From assembly GCF_024539815.1 (NCBI RefSeq), contig NZ_JAHHIU010000082.1:1-64000 (forward strand): DNA of 64,000 bases, given 5' to 3'. This DNA comes from Streptomyces hayashii. Its GTDB lineage: Bacteria; Actinomycetota; Actinomycetes; Streptomycetales; Streptomycetaceae. The translations under genes and the position numbers were made by a program. Positions 17,437 to 26,348 of the stretch are shown one piece after another (position 1 is the first letter of the stretch; each line of letters begins with the position of its first letter). The notes beneath the pieces are model-generated. The model saw nothing but the letters and a program-made list of their open reading frames with translations, ran no database searches and was not told the origin of the DNA.

Positions 17437-18936
17437 TCAGTGGGCGATGACGGGCTCGCCCTCCGACGGCGACAGCGGCGCATTCGGTATCAGGAGCGCC
17501 GAAAGGACGGCGCCGACCACGAAGAACCCTGACCCCCACGCCAGGGTGGCCGTGTAACTCTCCACCCCGGCCTGGGCCACGGTCAGCGCGCCCGGCTTGT
17601 GCGAGGACAGGTAGTCGGTCGCGGCCGAGGAGGCGACGGTGGTCAGCAGCGCCGTGCTGATCGAACCGCCCACCTGCTGGCCGGTGTTGATCAGCGCCGA
17701 GGCAACGCCGGAATCCTCGTGGTGTATGCCCGCGGTCGCGCCCTGGAAGGCGGTGGCCATCACGCCACCGAGGCCGAGCCCCAGCAGGACGAGCCCGGGC
17801 ATGATGTGGGCGACGTAGGTGCTGTCCAGCTTGAGCTGGGTCAGCAGGGCCATGCCGGACGCGGCGACCAGGAAACCGGCGCTGATCACGATCTTCGGGC
17901 CGACCCTGGGCAGCAGCAGCGCGGGCGCCGTGGTCGACGCGGCGACGATGCCCGCGACCATCGGCAGGAACGCCAGACCGGTCTTGATCGGCGAGTAGCC
18001 GATGCTCGCCTCCAGGTAGTAGGTCAGGAACAGGAAGATCGAGAACATCCCCATGCCGATGACGAACACCGCCAGGAACGAACCGCCGCGGGTCCGGTCC
18101 AGCACGAGTCGGGGCGGCAGCAGCGGATGCGCGACCCTGGACTCCAGCCAGGCGAACACCGCGAGCAGCACCACGCCGACGATCATCGAGCCGAGACTGA
18201 CCGGGTCGGTCCAACTGGTGGATTCGACGTGCGCGAAGCCGTAGACGACGGCGAACAGCGCGGCGCTCACGACGAGGGTGCCGGGGATGTCGAGCCTGGG
18301 CCGCTCGGTGACCGCGGGCTTGGCCAGCAGCAGCAGCGCGCCGATCAGCGCCACGGCCGCGAAGACGACGTTCACGTACATCACCCAGCGCCACGACGCC
18401 CATTCGGTGAGCATGCCGCCGAGCAGGAGCCCGATCGCGCCGCCCGCACCGGCCAGCGCGCTGAAGACGCCGAACGCCTTCGGCCTCTCGGCCGGGTCGG
18501 TGAAGGTCACGCTGAGCAGTGAGAGCGCCGCAGGGGCGAGCAGCGCGGCGAAGAGACCCTGGGCCACGCGCGCCGTGACGAGGATGTCGAAGCTGGTGGC
18601 CGCGCCGCCGAGGACGGATGCGCCCGCGAATCCGATCAGGCCGGTGACGAAGGTGGTGCGCCGGCCGAACAGGTCGCCGAGCCGGCCACCGAGCAGCAGC
18701 AGGCTGCCGAAGGCGAGGGCGTACCCCGTGATGACCCACTGCCGGCTGCCGTCGCTGAAGCCGAGGTCATGTTGCGCCGCGGGCAGCGCGATGTTCACCA
18801 CGGTCGCGTCGAGCGTGACCATGAGCTGCGCAGTACCCAGCACGACAAGCACCCACCAGCGCACGGCATGTGAGCCACGGCGGCCCGAGTCTGTCTTCCC
18901 GGAGGCGGGCGCCCCGCGGTCGAAGGTGGTACTCAC
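17437..18936 (-). CDS. MFS transporter, DHA2 (14-helix) drug/proton antiporter family
   Basis: A 499-residue integral membrane protein starting at GTG after AAGGGGAA. It reads as 14 membrane helices. Motif A-like GRLGDLFGRRTTF follows helix 2, and motif C-like GGAIGLLLGGML is in helix 5, as in QacA/EmrB/LfrA-type exporters. It probably extrudes a toxic or signalling compound using the proton gradient. It is divergent from an SDR gene across a 180-base region with four copies of the TetR operator. Confidence 0.92.
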   Translation of the reverse strand: MSTTFDRGAPASGKTDSGRRGSHAVRWWVLVVLGTAQLMVTLDATVVNIALPAAQHDLGFSDGSRQWVITGYALAFGSLLLLGGRLGDLFGRRTTFVTGLIGFAGASVLGGAATSFDILVTARVAQGLFAALLAPAALSLLSVTFTDPAERPKAFGVFSALAGAGGAIGLLLGGMLTEWASWRWVMYVNVVFAAVALIGALLLLAKPAVTERPRLDIPGTLVVSAALFAVVYGFAHVESTSWTDPVSLGSMIVGVVLLAVFAWLESRVAHPLLPPRLVLDRTRGGSFLAVFVIGMGMFSIFLFLTYYLEASIGYSPIKTGLAFLPMVAGIVAASTTAPALLLPRVGPKIVISAGFLVAASGMALLTQLKLDSTYVAHIMPGLVLLGLGLGGVMATAFQGATAGIHHEDSGVASALINTGQQVGGSISTALLTTVASSAATDYLSSHKPGALTVAQAGVESYTATLAWGSGFFVVGAVLSALLIPNAPLSPSEGEPVIAH

Positions 18937-18971
18937 TTTTCCCCTTAGCTGCCGGCCGTGGACCGACGATA

Positions 18972-18989
18972 GGAAACCGATCTGTTTCC
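18972..18989. promoter_or_regulatory. TetR operator (site 2)
   Basis: GGAAACCGATCTGTTTCC is an 18-base palindrome with one mismatched pair, 36 bases upstream of the MFS start. It is the reverse complement of site 3 except for its outermost base. Confidence 0.75.
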
Positions 18990-18995
18990 ACTAGA

Positions 18996-19011
18996 GAAAC
19001 AGATCGGTTTC
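18996..19011. promoter_or_regulatory. TetR operator (site 3)
   Basis: GAAACAGATCGGTTTC is one mismatch from perfect. Its centre is 23 bases from that of site 2, about two helical turns, which allows two dimers on one face. Confidence 0.75.
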
Positions 19012-19058
19012 CGCACCGCAAGCCCATGCACGGATCCCCACCTGGCGCTTGCGTTGCG

Positions 19059-19072
19059 AAACCGATCGGTTT
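19059..19072. promoter_or_regulatory. TetR operator (site 4)
   Basis: AAACCGATCGGTTT is a perfect palindrome identical to the site before tetR. It lies 25 bases (centre to centre) from site 5. Confidence 0.8.
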
Positions 19073-19082
19073 ACCTTGGTTG

Positions 19083-19098
19083 GAAACTGATCGGTTTC
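19083..19098. promoter_or_regulatory. TetR operator (site 5)
   Basis: GAAACTGATCGGTTTC has one mismatch and lies ten bases before the ribosome site of the SDR gene, so binding would block transcription initiation or early elongation. Confidence 0.75.
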
Positions 19099-19117
19099 TC
19101 ATTCTGTGGAGGTAGTC

Positions 19118-19819
19118 ATGACCGCTCTGAAGGGCGCGAACGTCTTCGTCACCGGCGGCATCCGCGGCATCGGCAAGGCACTGGTGGAGGAGCTGTACGC
19201 GCGCGGCGCCGGCAAGGTCTACGCCACGGCCCGCGACCCGCGCAGCGTGACGCACCCGGACGCGGTCCCGGTGGCGCTGGAGGTCACCGACCCCGCCTCC
19301 GTAGCGGCGGCCGCCGCACAGGCGGGGGACGTGACCGTCCTGATCAACAACGCCGGCGCATCGGTCGGCGCCTCCTTCCTCGACTCCCCCGTCGACGACG
19401 TGCGCAGGGAGTTCGAGACCAACTTCTACGGTCCGCTGCTTCTCGCCCGGGCCTTCGTGCCGGTCATCGAGCGCAACGGCGGGGGCCACCTCCTCAACGT
19501 GCACTCCGTGCTCTCCTGGATCGCCCTCGGCGGCTCCTACAGCGCCTCCAAGGCCGCCCTGTGGTCACAGACCAACTCCCTGCGCCTGGAGCTGCGGCCG
19601 CGCGGCATCGCCGTCACCGGACTGCACGTGGGATACGTGGACACGGACCTCGCGGCAAACGTGGACGCTCCCAAGTCCGACCCCCGCGAGGTCGCCGCGC
19701 TCGCCCTGGACGGCGTCGAGACAGGAGCGCACGAGGTGCTCGCCGACGACATCTCACGCCAGGTCAAGTCCGGTCTCGCCGGGGACCTCACCGCCCTGTA
19801 CCCCCAGCTGGCCGACTAG
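19118..19819 (+). CDS. Short-chain dehydrogenase/reductase
   Basis: A 233-residue classical SDR. The cofactor motif TGGIRGIG is at 12-19, NNAG is near 79-82, the catalytic Ser is in VHSVLSW and YSASK carries the active-site Tyr and Lys. The ATG at 19118 is five bases after GGAGG; an upstream GTG at 19106 overlaps that ribosome site and is rejected. Controlled by the TetR sites just upstream, it probably modifies the same compound that the MFS pump exports. Confidence 0.92.
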   Translation: MTALKGANVFVTGGIRGIGKALVEELYARGAGKVYATARDPRSVTHPDAVPVALEVTDPASVAAAAAQAGDVTVLINNAGASVGASFLDSPVDDVRREFETNFYGPLLLARAFVPVIERNGGGHLLNVHSVLSWIALGGSYSASKAALWSQTNSLRLELRPRGIAVTGLHVGYVDTDLAANVDAPKSDPREVAALALDGVETGAHEVLADDISRQVKSGLAGDLTALYPQLAD

Positions 19820-19843
19820 CACGCAGGACGAGGAGCCGTCGAG

Positions 19844-20722
19844 ATGCCCATGCACGAGCCGCGTCCCACGATTCACATCCCGGGGACCACCAGCCACACC
19901 CTCGCCCCGCGCCCGGGTCACCGCGGCCACGAGGGAACCCTGCGCTATCTCAAGGCGGGCACCGGCGCCCCCTTGGTCCTGCTGCACACCGTGCGCACCC
20001 AGGCCGAGCACTTCCGCCTGCTCATCCCGCTGATCGCGGACCACTTCACCGTGTACGCCCTCGACCTGCCCGGGATGGGCTACTCCGAGATCGTGCCCGG
20101 CGCCTCGTACGACGAACCGGCCATGCGCGCGGGCGTCGGACGGCTGCTCACCGAACTCGGCCTCCAGGACGTCACGTTGGTCGGCGAGTCCATGGGCGCG
20201 GTGCTCGCGCTCACCACCGCGGCCGAGCTGCCGGACCGGGTCCGACGCGTCGTCGCGGTGAACCCGTACGACTTCCGCGGCGGGATCGCCCGCTCCAGCC
20301 TCCTCGCCCGTGTGGTGGTCAGCGGCGTCCTCGCCCCCGGAGTGGGGCCGGTGATCGCCGGGGTGGAGCCCAGGCCCGCCCTCCGCGCGATCCTGCGGGG
20401 CGGCCTCGGCGACAAGAGCGCGCTGCGGGAGGACTACGTGGACGAGCTCCTCCGGGTGGGCGGCCGCCCCGGATACCCGACCGTCGCACGAGCCGTGTAC
20501 CGAGCCCTGCCCAGCCTCGTCGCGGCCCGCTCCCGCTACTCCGGGGTCAAGGCCCCCGTCCACCTCGTCTACGGCGAGCAGGACTGGTCCCGGCCCTCCG
20601 ACCGGGAAGCCGACAGGAAGCTGCTGCCGGCCGCCGACTTCACGCAGGTACCGGGAGCGGGCCACTTCATCGCGCTGGAACGGCCCGACGTACTGGCCGA
20701 CCTGCTGACCCCGCCGGCGTGA
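19844..20722 (+). CDS. Alpha/beta hydrolase
   Basis: A 292-residue alpha/beta hydrolase-fold enzyme. The nucleophile elbow is GESMGAVLAL (Ser near 121), the oxyanion region is PLVLLHTVR, the acidic residue is in VYGEQDWSRPSD and the C-terminal His is in VPGAGHFIALERPD. It begins 24 bases after the SDR stop with GAGGAG upstream, so it is the second gene of the TetR-controlled unit. The type of ester, lactone or halide substrate is unknown. Confidence 0.9.
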   Translation: MPMHEPRPTIHIPGTTSHTLAPRPGHRGHEGTLRYLKAGTGAPLVLLHTVRTQAEHFRLLIPLIADHFTVYALDLPGMGYSEIVPGASYDEPAMRAGVGRLLTELGLQDVTLVGESMGAVLALTTAAELPDRVRRVVAVNPYDFRGGIARSSLLARVVVSGVLAPGVGPVIAGVEPRPALRAILRGGLGDKSALREDYVDELLRVGGRPGYPTVARAVYRALPSLVAARSRYSGVKAPVHLVYGEQDWSRPSDREADRKLLPAADFTQVPGAGHFIALERPDVLADLLTPPA

Positions 20723-20761
20723 GCGCCCCGGCGCGACGCCATGGCCTTCCCCGGGACCCGC

Positions 20762-21259
20762 CTACGCCGGCGGCCCGGAACGCGCGGCCGGAGCTCGTGA
20801 CGGCGCCGGCTGCGGCATGAGATTGCGGGCCAGCACCTCCAACGCTTCCGTGACCTCGGCGAGCCGCCGGGGATCATCGGACCCCAGGGCGGCTGCGACA
20901 GCGTCGTCGACGCCGGCCGCGCGGACCTGCGCCACCCGCGGAGAGACCTCGGGGTTCGGGCGCACCAGCATGCGGCGCCGGTCGGCGGGATCGGGCGACG
21001 TCCGCACGGATCCGGCTTCCTTGAGCCGGGCCACGGCCGTGGAGACCTGACTCTGCGGCAGGCCGGTGCGGGCGGCGATCTCGCCGACGGTGGTGTCCTG
21101 ACAGGCGGCGATGTCGCTGGCCACGATCAACACCGTGCGGGCGCTGCCCGCATAGCGCGCGGTCCCGCCAGGAGGCTCGGGCAGGGCCTCCTCGCCGATC
21201 TTCATCAGGGTGCGTCCCAGCAGGAACAACTCGACTCCGTCCACGCCTCCACGGTACAT
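20762..21259 (-). CDS. MarR family transcriptional regulator
   Basis: A 165-residue winged-helix regulator started at ATG 21259. The recognition helix region is TVGEIAARTGLPQSQVSTAVARLKEAG and the wing DPADRRRMLVRPN, both typical of MarR. A longer frame exists but reads through the operator region. It is divergent from an alpha/beta hydrolase gene with inverted repeats between them, the usual arrangement for a ligand-relieved repressor of its neighbour. Confidence 0.88.
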   Translation of the reverse strand: MYRGGVDGVELFLLGRTLMKIGEEALPEPPGGTARYAGSARTVLIVASDIAACQDTTVGEIAARTGLPQSQVSTAVARLKEAGSVRTSPDPADRRRMLVRPNPEVSPRVAQVRAAGVDDAVAAALGSDDPRRLAEVTEALEVLARNLMPQPAPSRAPAARSGPPA

Positions 21260-21267
21260 CGAAATCG

Positions 21268-21301
21268 ATCCATCAGTCTTGATGTATCTGATTCGATGGA
21301 T
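21268..21301. promoter_or_regulatory. Probable MarR operator region
   Basis: Two nested inverted repeats lie in the 96-base divergent gap: ATCCATC (21268-21274) with GATGGAT (21295-21301), and ATCAG (21272-21276) with CTGAT (21288-21292). The stretch is clearly more AT-rich than its surroundings. The regulator is inferred to be the adjacent MarR. Confidence 0.6.
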
Positions 21302-21355
21302 TAAGTTCGTCGGAGGGGACGGCGGAGGGACCGCCGCCCGCAAGGGGGGATCACC

Positions 21356-22213
21356 ATGTCCACGACCGTGAGCACCGGCATGCTCGCCGTTTCCGGCGCA
21401 ACCCTGCACTTCCAGGTCCGCGGCACCGGCCCGCTGCTGCTGATCTCACAGAGCGGCGAAGGCGACGCCGACCGCAGCACCGACCTCGTCACCGCACTCG
21501 CCGATTCCCACACGGTGGTCACCTACGACCGACGTGGGCTTTCCCGCAGCCTGCTCGACGACCCCGAACAGGGCGTGACACTCGCCGAGCACGCCGAAGA
21601 CGTCCACCGTCTCCTGGCCTCCCTCACGGACGGGCCGGCCCTCATGCTCGGCTGCAGTCTCGGAGCCGTCATCGGCCTCCACGTCGCCACACGGCATCCC
21701 GGGCAGATCCGCGTCCTCATCGCCCACGAACCCGTCGCACCGCGCCTCCTGCCCGGCGCCGAACGCGCTCACCACAACCACGAGCTCGCCGCCCTCCAGG
21801 ACCTCTATCTCCGCGAGGGCCTCGGCGCCGCCCTCCCGGAGATCGCCCGGACCCTGGGCATCGACCCCACGAACGGGGACACCGAACCGGACCTGACACC
21901 CCAGCCGATGAACGCCCTGCGCAAGGCCAACTTCGACTTCTTCGTCCGGCACGACTTCACCGCGGTGATCCAGGACACGCTCGACGTCGACGCCCTGCGG
22001 AGCACCGGCACACACATCATCCCGGCGGCCGGGCGCACCACGCCGAGAACCGTCTTCGATTACCGGTGCGCGACCGCCCTCGCCGCGCGGCTCGACCGGG
22101 AACTGCACGAACTGCCCGGCGGGCACAACGGGAACACCAGCCACCCGCGCGCCTACGCAACGCGCCTCCGGGAACTCCTGCTGACAGCCGACGGCCGTCA
22201 GCAGACCAGCTGA
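21356..22213 (+). CDS. Alpha/beta hydrolase
   Basis: A 285-residue alpha/beta hydrolase. The elbow is GCSLGAVIGL (Ser near 102), preceded by VVTYDRRGLSRS, and the C-terminal catalytic His is in ELPGGHNGNTSHP. GGGGGG precedes the ATG by six bases. It is divergent from marR and presumably repressed by it. Substrate is unknown; haloperoxidase- or esterase-like roles are both possible. Confidence 0.88.
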   Translation: MSTTVSTGMLAVSGATLHFQVRGTGPLLLISQSGEGDADRSTDLVTALADSHTVVTYDRRGLSRSLLDDPEQGVTLAEHAEDVHRLLASLTDGPALMLGCSLGAVIGLHVATRHPGQIRVLIAHEPVAPRLLPGAERAHHNHELAALQDLYLREGLGAALPEIARTLGIDPTNGDTEPDLTPQPMNALRKANFDFFVRHDFTAVIQDTLDVDALRSTGTHIIPAAGRTTPRTVFDYRCATALAARLDRELHELPGGHNGNTSHPRAYATRLRELLLTADGRQQTS

Positions 22214-22362
22214 GGCAGCGGCGACGGCCGCTCGGCCCAGCGGTGACCGGCCGCGCGGACGTGCGCACTCCGTTCGGGGCGCGGGATCCGCTCCGCGGCG
22301 GGGGTGCCGGCCCTGCTGCCCGATCGGCCGCCACCGGCAGCCATCGCCCGACTCCGCCCGGT

Positions 22363-24972
22363 CTACCTCTCCGTCGGGTGCAGATGGCGGGCGAGATAGC
22401 GGGCGGTGACGCTGTGCGGATCACGGGAGAGGTCCTCGGGAGTGCCGGCGGCGACGATGCCGCCCCCGGCGGTCCCGCCTCCGGGCCCCATGTCGATGAC
22501 GTAATCGGCGTTGGCGATCATGTCCAGGTCGTGTTCGATGACGATGACGGTCGCGCCGTTGTCGCCCAGTCGCTGGAGGACGTTCAAAAGCGTGCGGATG
22601 TCGAGGGGGTGGAGCCCGACGCTGGGTTCGTCCAGGACGAAGAGGGTGTCGGACTGGTCGCGCGTCAGCTCGGTGGCGAGCTTCAGCCGCTGCGCCTCGC
22701 CGCCGGAGAGGGCCGGGGTGTCTTCGCCGAGGGTGAGATATCCGAGTCCGAGGTCGATGAGGGCTTGGAGTCGGGTTCTCACCCGGCGGATGTCTCCGAC
22801 CTGCTCGATCGCCTGCCTGACGGTGAGGGCGAGCAGTTCGGGCATGGACAGCCCGTCGCCCGGGACCCCGTCCGCCGGGCGAAGGATGTCGGCGGCCGCG
22901 GGGGCGTACCGGGCGCCGTCGCATGCGGGGCAGGCGATGTCGACGTCGGGCAGGAACTGGACGTCGAGGGAGACCTGCCCGGTGCCCTCGCACCGGGGGC
23001 AGCGCAGGGAGCCGGTGTTGTAGGAGAAGTCCGCCGCCGTGAGCCCGCGCTGCCCGGCCGCGTCGGTGGCGGCGTAGGCCCGGCGCAGGTCGTCGAGGAT
23101 GCCGCTGTAGGTGGCTACGGTGGAGCGGACGTTGACGCCGATGGGGGTGGCGTCGACCGTGTTCACCCGGGTGATCGCCGGCGCGTCCACCGCGGCCACA
23201 TGGTCGGGCAGCGCGCTGCCCGCGGCTTTCGCCTGAAGCGCGGGGATCAGGCTTTCGAGGATCAGCGTGGTCTTGCCCGATCCGGAGACGCCGGTCACTG
23301 CGGTCAGTCGACCCCGGGGAATGCCGACGTCCAGGGCGTGCACGGTGTGCAGGGGCCGGGTGGAGAGGTGGATGCGGCCCTGGTCGAACATCTTGTCCCG
23401 GTGGGCCCGTTGCCGGACCAGGACGGGTTCGCGGCCGGTGAGGAACCCACCGATCAGGGAGTCGGGGTCCTTGCCGAGAGCGGTGACGTCGCCGGTGGCC
23501 AGGACCGTGCCGCCTTCGGTGCCGGAGCCGGGGCCGATCTCGATGAGCCAGTCGGCCTCACGCAGGACCTGGACGTCGTGGTCGACGAGGACCACGGAGT
23601 TGCCGTCGCGGAGCAGGTCGCGCATGACGCCGAGCAGACCGTCCACGTTCGAGGGGTGCAGGCCGATGGAGGGTTCGTCGAGGACGTAGAGCACGCCGGT
23701 GGTCTGGTTGCGTACGGCGCGGGCCAGTTGGACGCGTTGCCGCTCGCCGGTCGACAGGGTGGAGCTCGCCCGGTCCAGGGCGAGATAGCCGAGGCCGAGT
23801 TCGACCAGGCGGCGGGCGGTCTCCAGCAGGGTGGCGACGATGTTCCGCGCCATCGGGCGCATCTCGGACGGCAGGGCATCAGCGAGAGCGGGGGCCCAGG
23901 CGACGAGTTCGTCGAGCGTCTTCGCGGTGGCCTCTGCGAGGCCGATGCCGTCGACGAGGGTGGCGCGGGCCTGCTCGCTGAGCCGGGTGCCGTGGCAGGC
24001 CGGACACTGCTGGGCGCTGATGAACCTGTTCACGCGGTTCAGCCCGCGTTCGGTGGTGGCCTTGTTCAGGGCCTCCTCGACGGCCCGGCGGGCGTTGCGG
24101 TAGGTGAAGTCCAGCTCGAAGAACTTGCCGTTCTTGGACCGGACGCTGATGTGCCGCTGCTCGGCGGGGCCGTGCATGACGATGTCGCGCTCGTGTTCGG
24201 TCAGTTGCGCGTACGGCACATCGGTGCGCACTCCCAGTTCGGCTGCGACCTGCGGCATCACCGTCAGTCCGAACATCGACCACGGGGCCACCGCGCCCTC
24301 GGCGACGGTGCGTTGCGGATCGGGGACGAGAGCCGCTTCGTCGACTTCCCGGACCGTTCCGGTGCCGGTGCACTGCGGGCACGCGCCGTCCGAGTTGAAG
24401 GCCAGTGACTCCGCGCCCGGCGGGTAGAACGTCACGTCGCACACCGGGCAGGTCAGATCCAGTCCCGCGGCCACGTCGATCGTCGGGTCCTGGCGGTGGC
24501 CGTTCGGGCACAGGTGTGATCCCAGCCGGGAGAACAGCAGGCGCAGCACGTTGAGCAGCTCGGTCGACGTCCCGAAAGTGCTGCGCACCCCGGGCACCCC
24601 GGGCCGCTGCCGCAGGGCGAGGGCCGCCGGCACGTGCTGGACGCTGTCCACCGACGCACGCGGCGCCTGCGCCATGCGGCGGCGGGTGTACGTGGACAGC
24701 GCCTCGATGTAACGCCGTGAGCCCTCCGCATAGAGCACCCCCATCGCCAGCGAGGACTTCCCGGAGCCGGACACCCCTGCCACCGCGACGAGTTGGCGCA
24801 GCGGCACCGTCACGTCGACGTTCTTCAGGTTGTGGACCTTCGCCCCGCGCACCTGGATGGAGAGCGGCGGAGCCGCCGCGTCCGCACCGCGTGCGCCCTG
24901 GGCCATGGCCTCAGCTCGTGCGCCCGGGGCCACGGCCCGTCGGTCCCCGCCCGCCACCTCGTCGTGCGCCAT
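22363..24972 (-). CDS. UvrA-like ABC ATPase (UvrA2/drug-resistance type)
   Basis: An 869-residue UvrA homologue, shorter than canonical UvrA (about 940-1000). It has two ABC modules with Walker A GVSGSGKSS (66-74) and GVSGSGKTT (near 560), and signatures LSTGERQR and LSGGEAQR. Zinc-finger Cys pairs include CPVC, CPQC, CPAC and CPRC/CPAC. The ATG has GGAAGGAG upstream. UvrA paralogues in antibiotic producers can protect DNA against intercalators (DrrC-like) or act in repair. With a MarR and a reductase nearby, a resistance role is plausible. Confidence 0.9.
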   Translation of the reverse strand: MAHDEVAGGDRRAVAPGARAEAMAQGARGADAAAPPLSIQVRGAKVHNLKNVDVTVPLRQLVAVAGVSGSGKSSLAMGVLYAEGSRRYIEALSTYTRRRMAQAPRASVDSVQHVPAALALRQRPGVPGVRSTFGTSTELLNVLRLLFSRLGSHLCPNGHRQDPTIDVAAGLDLTCPVCDVTFYPPGAESLAFNSDGACPQCTGTGTVREVDEAALVPDPQRTVAEGAVAPWSMFGLTVMPQVAAELGVRTDVPYAQLTEHERDIVMHGPAEQRHISVRSKNGKFFELDFTYRNARRAVEEALNKATTERGLNRVNRFISAQQCPACHGTRLSEQARATLVDGIGLAEATAKTLDELVAWAPALADALPSEMRPMARNIVATLLETARRLVELGLGYLALDRASSTLSTGERQRVQLARAVRNQTTGVLYVLDEPSIGLHPSNVDGLLGVMRDLLRDGNSVVLVDHDVQVLREADWLIEIGPGSGTEGGTVLATGDVTALGKDPDSLIGGFLTGREPVLVRQRAHRDKMFDQGRIHLSTRPLHTVHALDVGIPRGRLTAVTGVSGSGKTTLILESLIPALQAKAAGSALPDHVAAVDAPAITRVNTVDATPIGVNVRSTVATYSGILDDLRRAYAATDAAGQRGLTAADFSYNTGSLRCPRCEGTGQVSLDVQFLPDVDIACPACDGARYAPAAADILRPADGVPGDGLSMPELLALTVRQAIEQVGDIRRVRTRLQALIDLGLGYLTLGEDTPALSGGEAQRLKLATELTRDQSDTLFVLDEPSVGLHPLDIRTLLNVLQRLGDNGATVIVIEHDLDMIANADYVIDMGPGGGTAGGGIVAAGTPEDLSRDPHSVTARYLARHLHPTER

Positions 24973-25058
24973 CGTTTCTCCTTCCCGAGCGTGCCCTCCG
25001 AAGTTCTTCGGCTCCGGGACGGACCACCGCGCGCGGCGCCCGTCGAATGAGCATACAC

Positions 25059-25093
25059 GGAACATGATTCCCAAGAAGTTGATTCCATGGAAT
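25059..25093. promoter_or_regulatory. Palindromes in the uvrA-like/PPOX divergent region
   Basis: ATTCCATGGAAT at 25082-25093 is a perfect 12-base palindrome. GGAACATGATTCC at 25059-25071 is a looser copy of the same half-sites. Both lie in an AT-richer island between divergent genes. A related repeat precedes the MarR gene at 26210, so that protein may bind here. Confidence 0.5.
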
Positions 25094-25228
25094 GGATACG
25101 CCTAGTCTTCACCCGGCGACTCCACGACGCGCAAGCACCCCCGAGCCCGCGGACCGCACGCTCTCCGCGCGGACGCCGGACGGCCCGGCTTCCCCGCGCA
25201 AGGCGCCCGACCAGAAAAAGGCAGACTC

Positions 25229-25660
25229 ATGCGGAAAATGACCGACCAGCAGTGGCGGGCCTTCGTCTCGCAGGACACCCGCACCGGCAAGCTGTCGACC
25301 GTCCGGGCCGACGGCAGCCCGCACGTCACACCCGTGTGGTTCGTGCTCGACGGAGACGACGTGGTGTTCAACACCGAGAAGGACGGCGTCAAGGGACGCA
25401 ACCTGGCCCGGGACGGACGGTTCGCGCTCTGCGTGGACCAGGACCAGCCCCCTTACGCCTTCGTCCTGCTCCAGGGCCGTGCCGAGATCTCCGACTCCGA
25501 GGACACCGACGAGACGCTGCGGTGGGCCAGGCGCCTCGGGGCCCGGTACATGGGCGAGGACCGCGCCGAGGAGTACGCCGCACGCAACGGCGGCCCGGGA
25601 AACCTCCTCGTGCGGGCCCGCATCGAGAAGGTCATCGCTTTCGCCGGCATCGCCGACTGA
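25229..25660 (+). CDS. PPOX-class F420-dependent oxidoreductase
   Basis: A 143-residue split-barrel flavin/F420-binding protein. It shows TGKLSTVRADGSPHVTPVWF followed by VVFNTEKDGVKGRNLARDGR, the pattern of actinobacterial F420-dependent FDOR-B family members. These reduce or bind F420 and related cofactors and act on quinones, biliverdin or xenobiotics. A nearby second Met (25238) could also start it. It converges with a MarR gene over a hairpin. Confidence 0.9.
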   Translation: MRKMTDQQWRAFVSQDTRTGKLSTVRADGSPHVTPVWFVLDGDDVVFNTEKDGVKGRNLARDGRFALCVDQDQPPYAFVLLQGRAEISDSEDTDETLRWARRLGARYMGEDRAEEYAARNGGPGNLLVRARIEKVIAFAGIAD

Positions 25661-25684
25661 CCCCACGGCCGGGACGAGCGCGTT

Positions 25685-25713
25685 CCGGCGCCTGCCCGCG
25701 AGCAGGCCGCCGG
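25685..25713. terminator. Probable bidirectional terminator
   Basis: CCGGCGCCTGC pairs with GCAGGCCGCCGG (one-base bulge) around a six-base loop, in the 79-base gap between convergent genes, followed by CCCTTTC. Confidence 0.55.
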
Positions 25714-25739
25714 CCCTTTCCCCGTCGGGCCGAACGCCC

Positions 25740-26192
25740 CTACGCCGACTGCTGAGGTGCGCTCACCGCACGCCCGGCCGCCCGGAGCGTGCTCAGTGTG
25801 GCGGCGAGGTTCTCCAGGTCCCGCTCAGGTAGCACGGAACCGATCCGCGTCCTGAGCTCGGCCTCGAAGACTTCCGTGGCCGTGTCCACCAGGCGACGTC
25901 CTGCGGGCGTGAGCTCGACGAGCGACGAGCGACGGTCGTCGGGGTTGGCGCGCCGTCGGCAGTGACCGGCGGCCTCGATCCGGTCGACCACCTTGCTGGT
26001 GCCGCCCACGGTGATGCCGAACTCGTCCGCCATGTCCTGGACGCGGCATTGCGAGCGCTGAGCGAGCAGCCGCATGACCTCGAACCAGGTGAGCCGGAGG
26101 TCGCATTCGGCGCGCAGTCGCGCGTCGACGGCATTCCACAGCTCGATCTCGAACCGGACCAGATCCTGGTACACCAGCTTCAGATCAACCAC
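25740..26192 (-). CDS. MarR family transcriptional regulator
   Basis: A 150-residue MarR protein. The recognition region is MADEFGITVGGTSKVVDRIEAAGHC and the wing NPDDRRSSLVELTPAG. The inverted repeat CATTC-N7-GAATG 17 bases upstream is a probable self-operator. The convergent PPOX gene and the divergent uvrA-like gene have a similar palindrome and may belong to its regulon. Confidence 0.9.
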   Translation of the reverse strand: MVDLKLVYQDLVRFEIELWNAVDARLRAECDLRLTWFEVMRLLAQRSQCRVQDMADEFGITVGGTSKVVDRIEAAGHCRRRANPDDRRSSLVELTPAGRRLVDTATEVFEAELRTRIGSVLPERDLENLAATLSTLRAAGRAVSAPQQSA

Positions 26193-26209
26193 GGCCGTCT
26201 TCCATAGAA

Positions 26210-26226
26210 CATTCTTCCAACGAATG
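26210..26226. promoter_or_regulatory. Probable MarR self-operator
   Basis: CATTC-TTCCAAC-GAATG, an inverted repeat in an AT-rich patch just upstream of marR (start 26192). Confidence 0.55.
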
Positions 26227-26348
26227 AGCTCATGGTATCCGTGGACCGACCGGGGCCGGTGGCGGTGAAGCCGGAGCGCACCGTCGGCGCGGAAGAGGGA
26301 TTCCCGAGGGCTTCCTCGGCGCGCCGCGCGGTGGCCCGGGTTGCGGGG

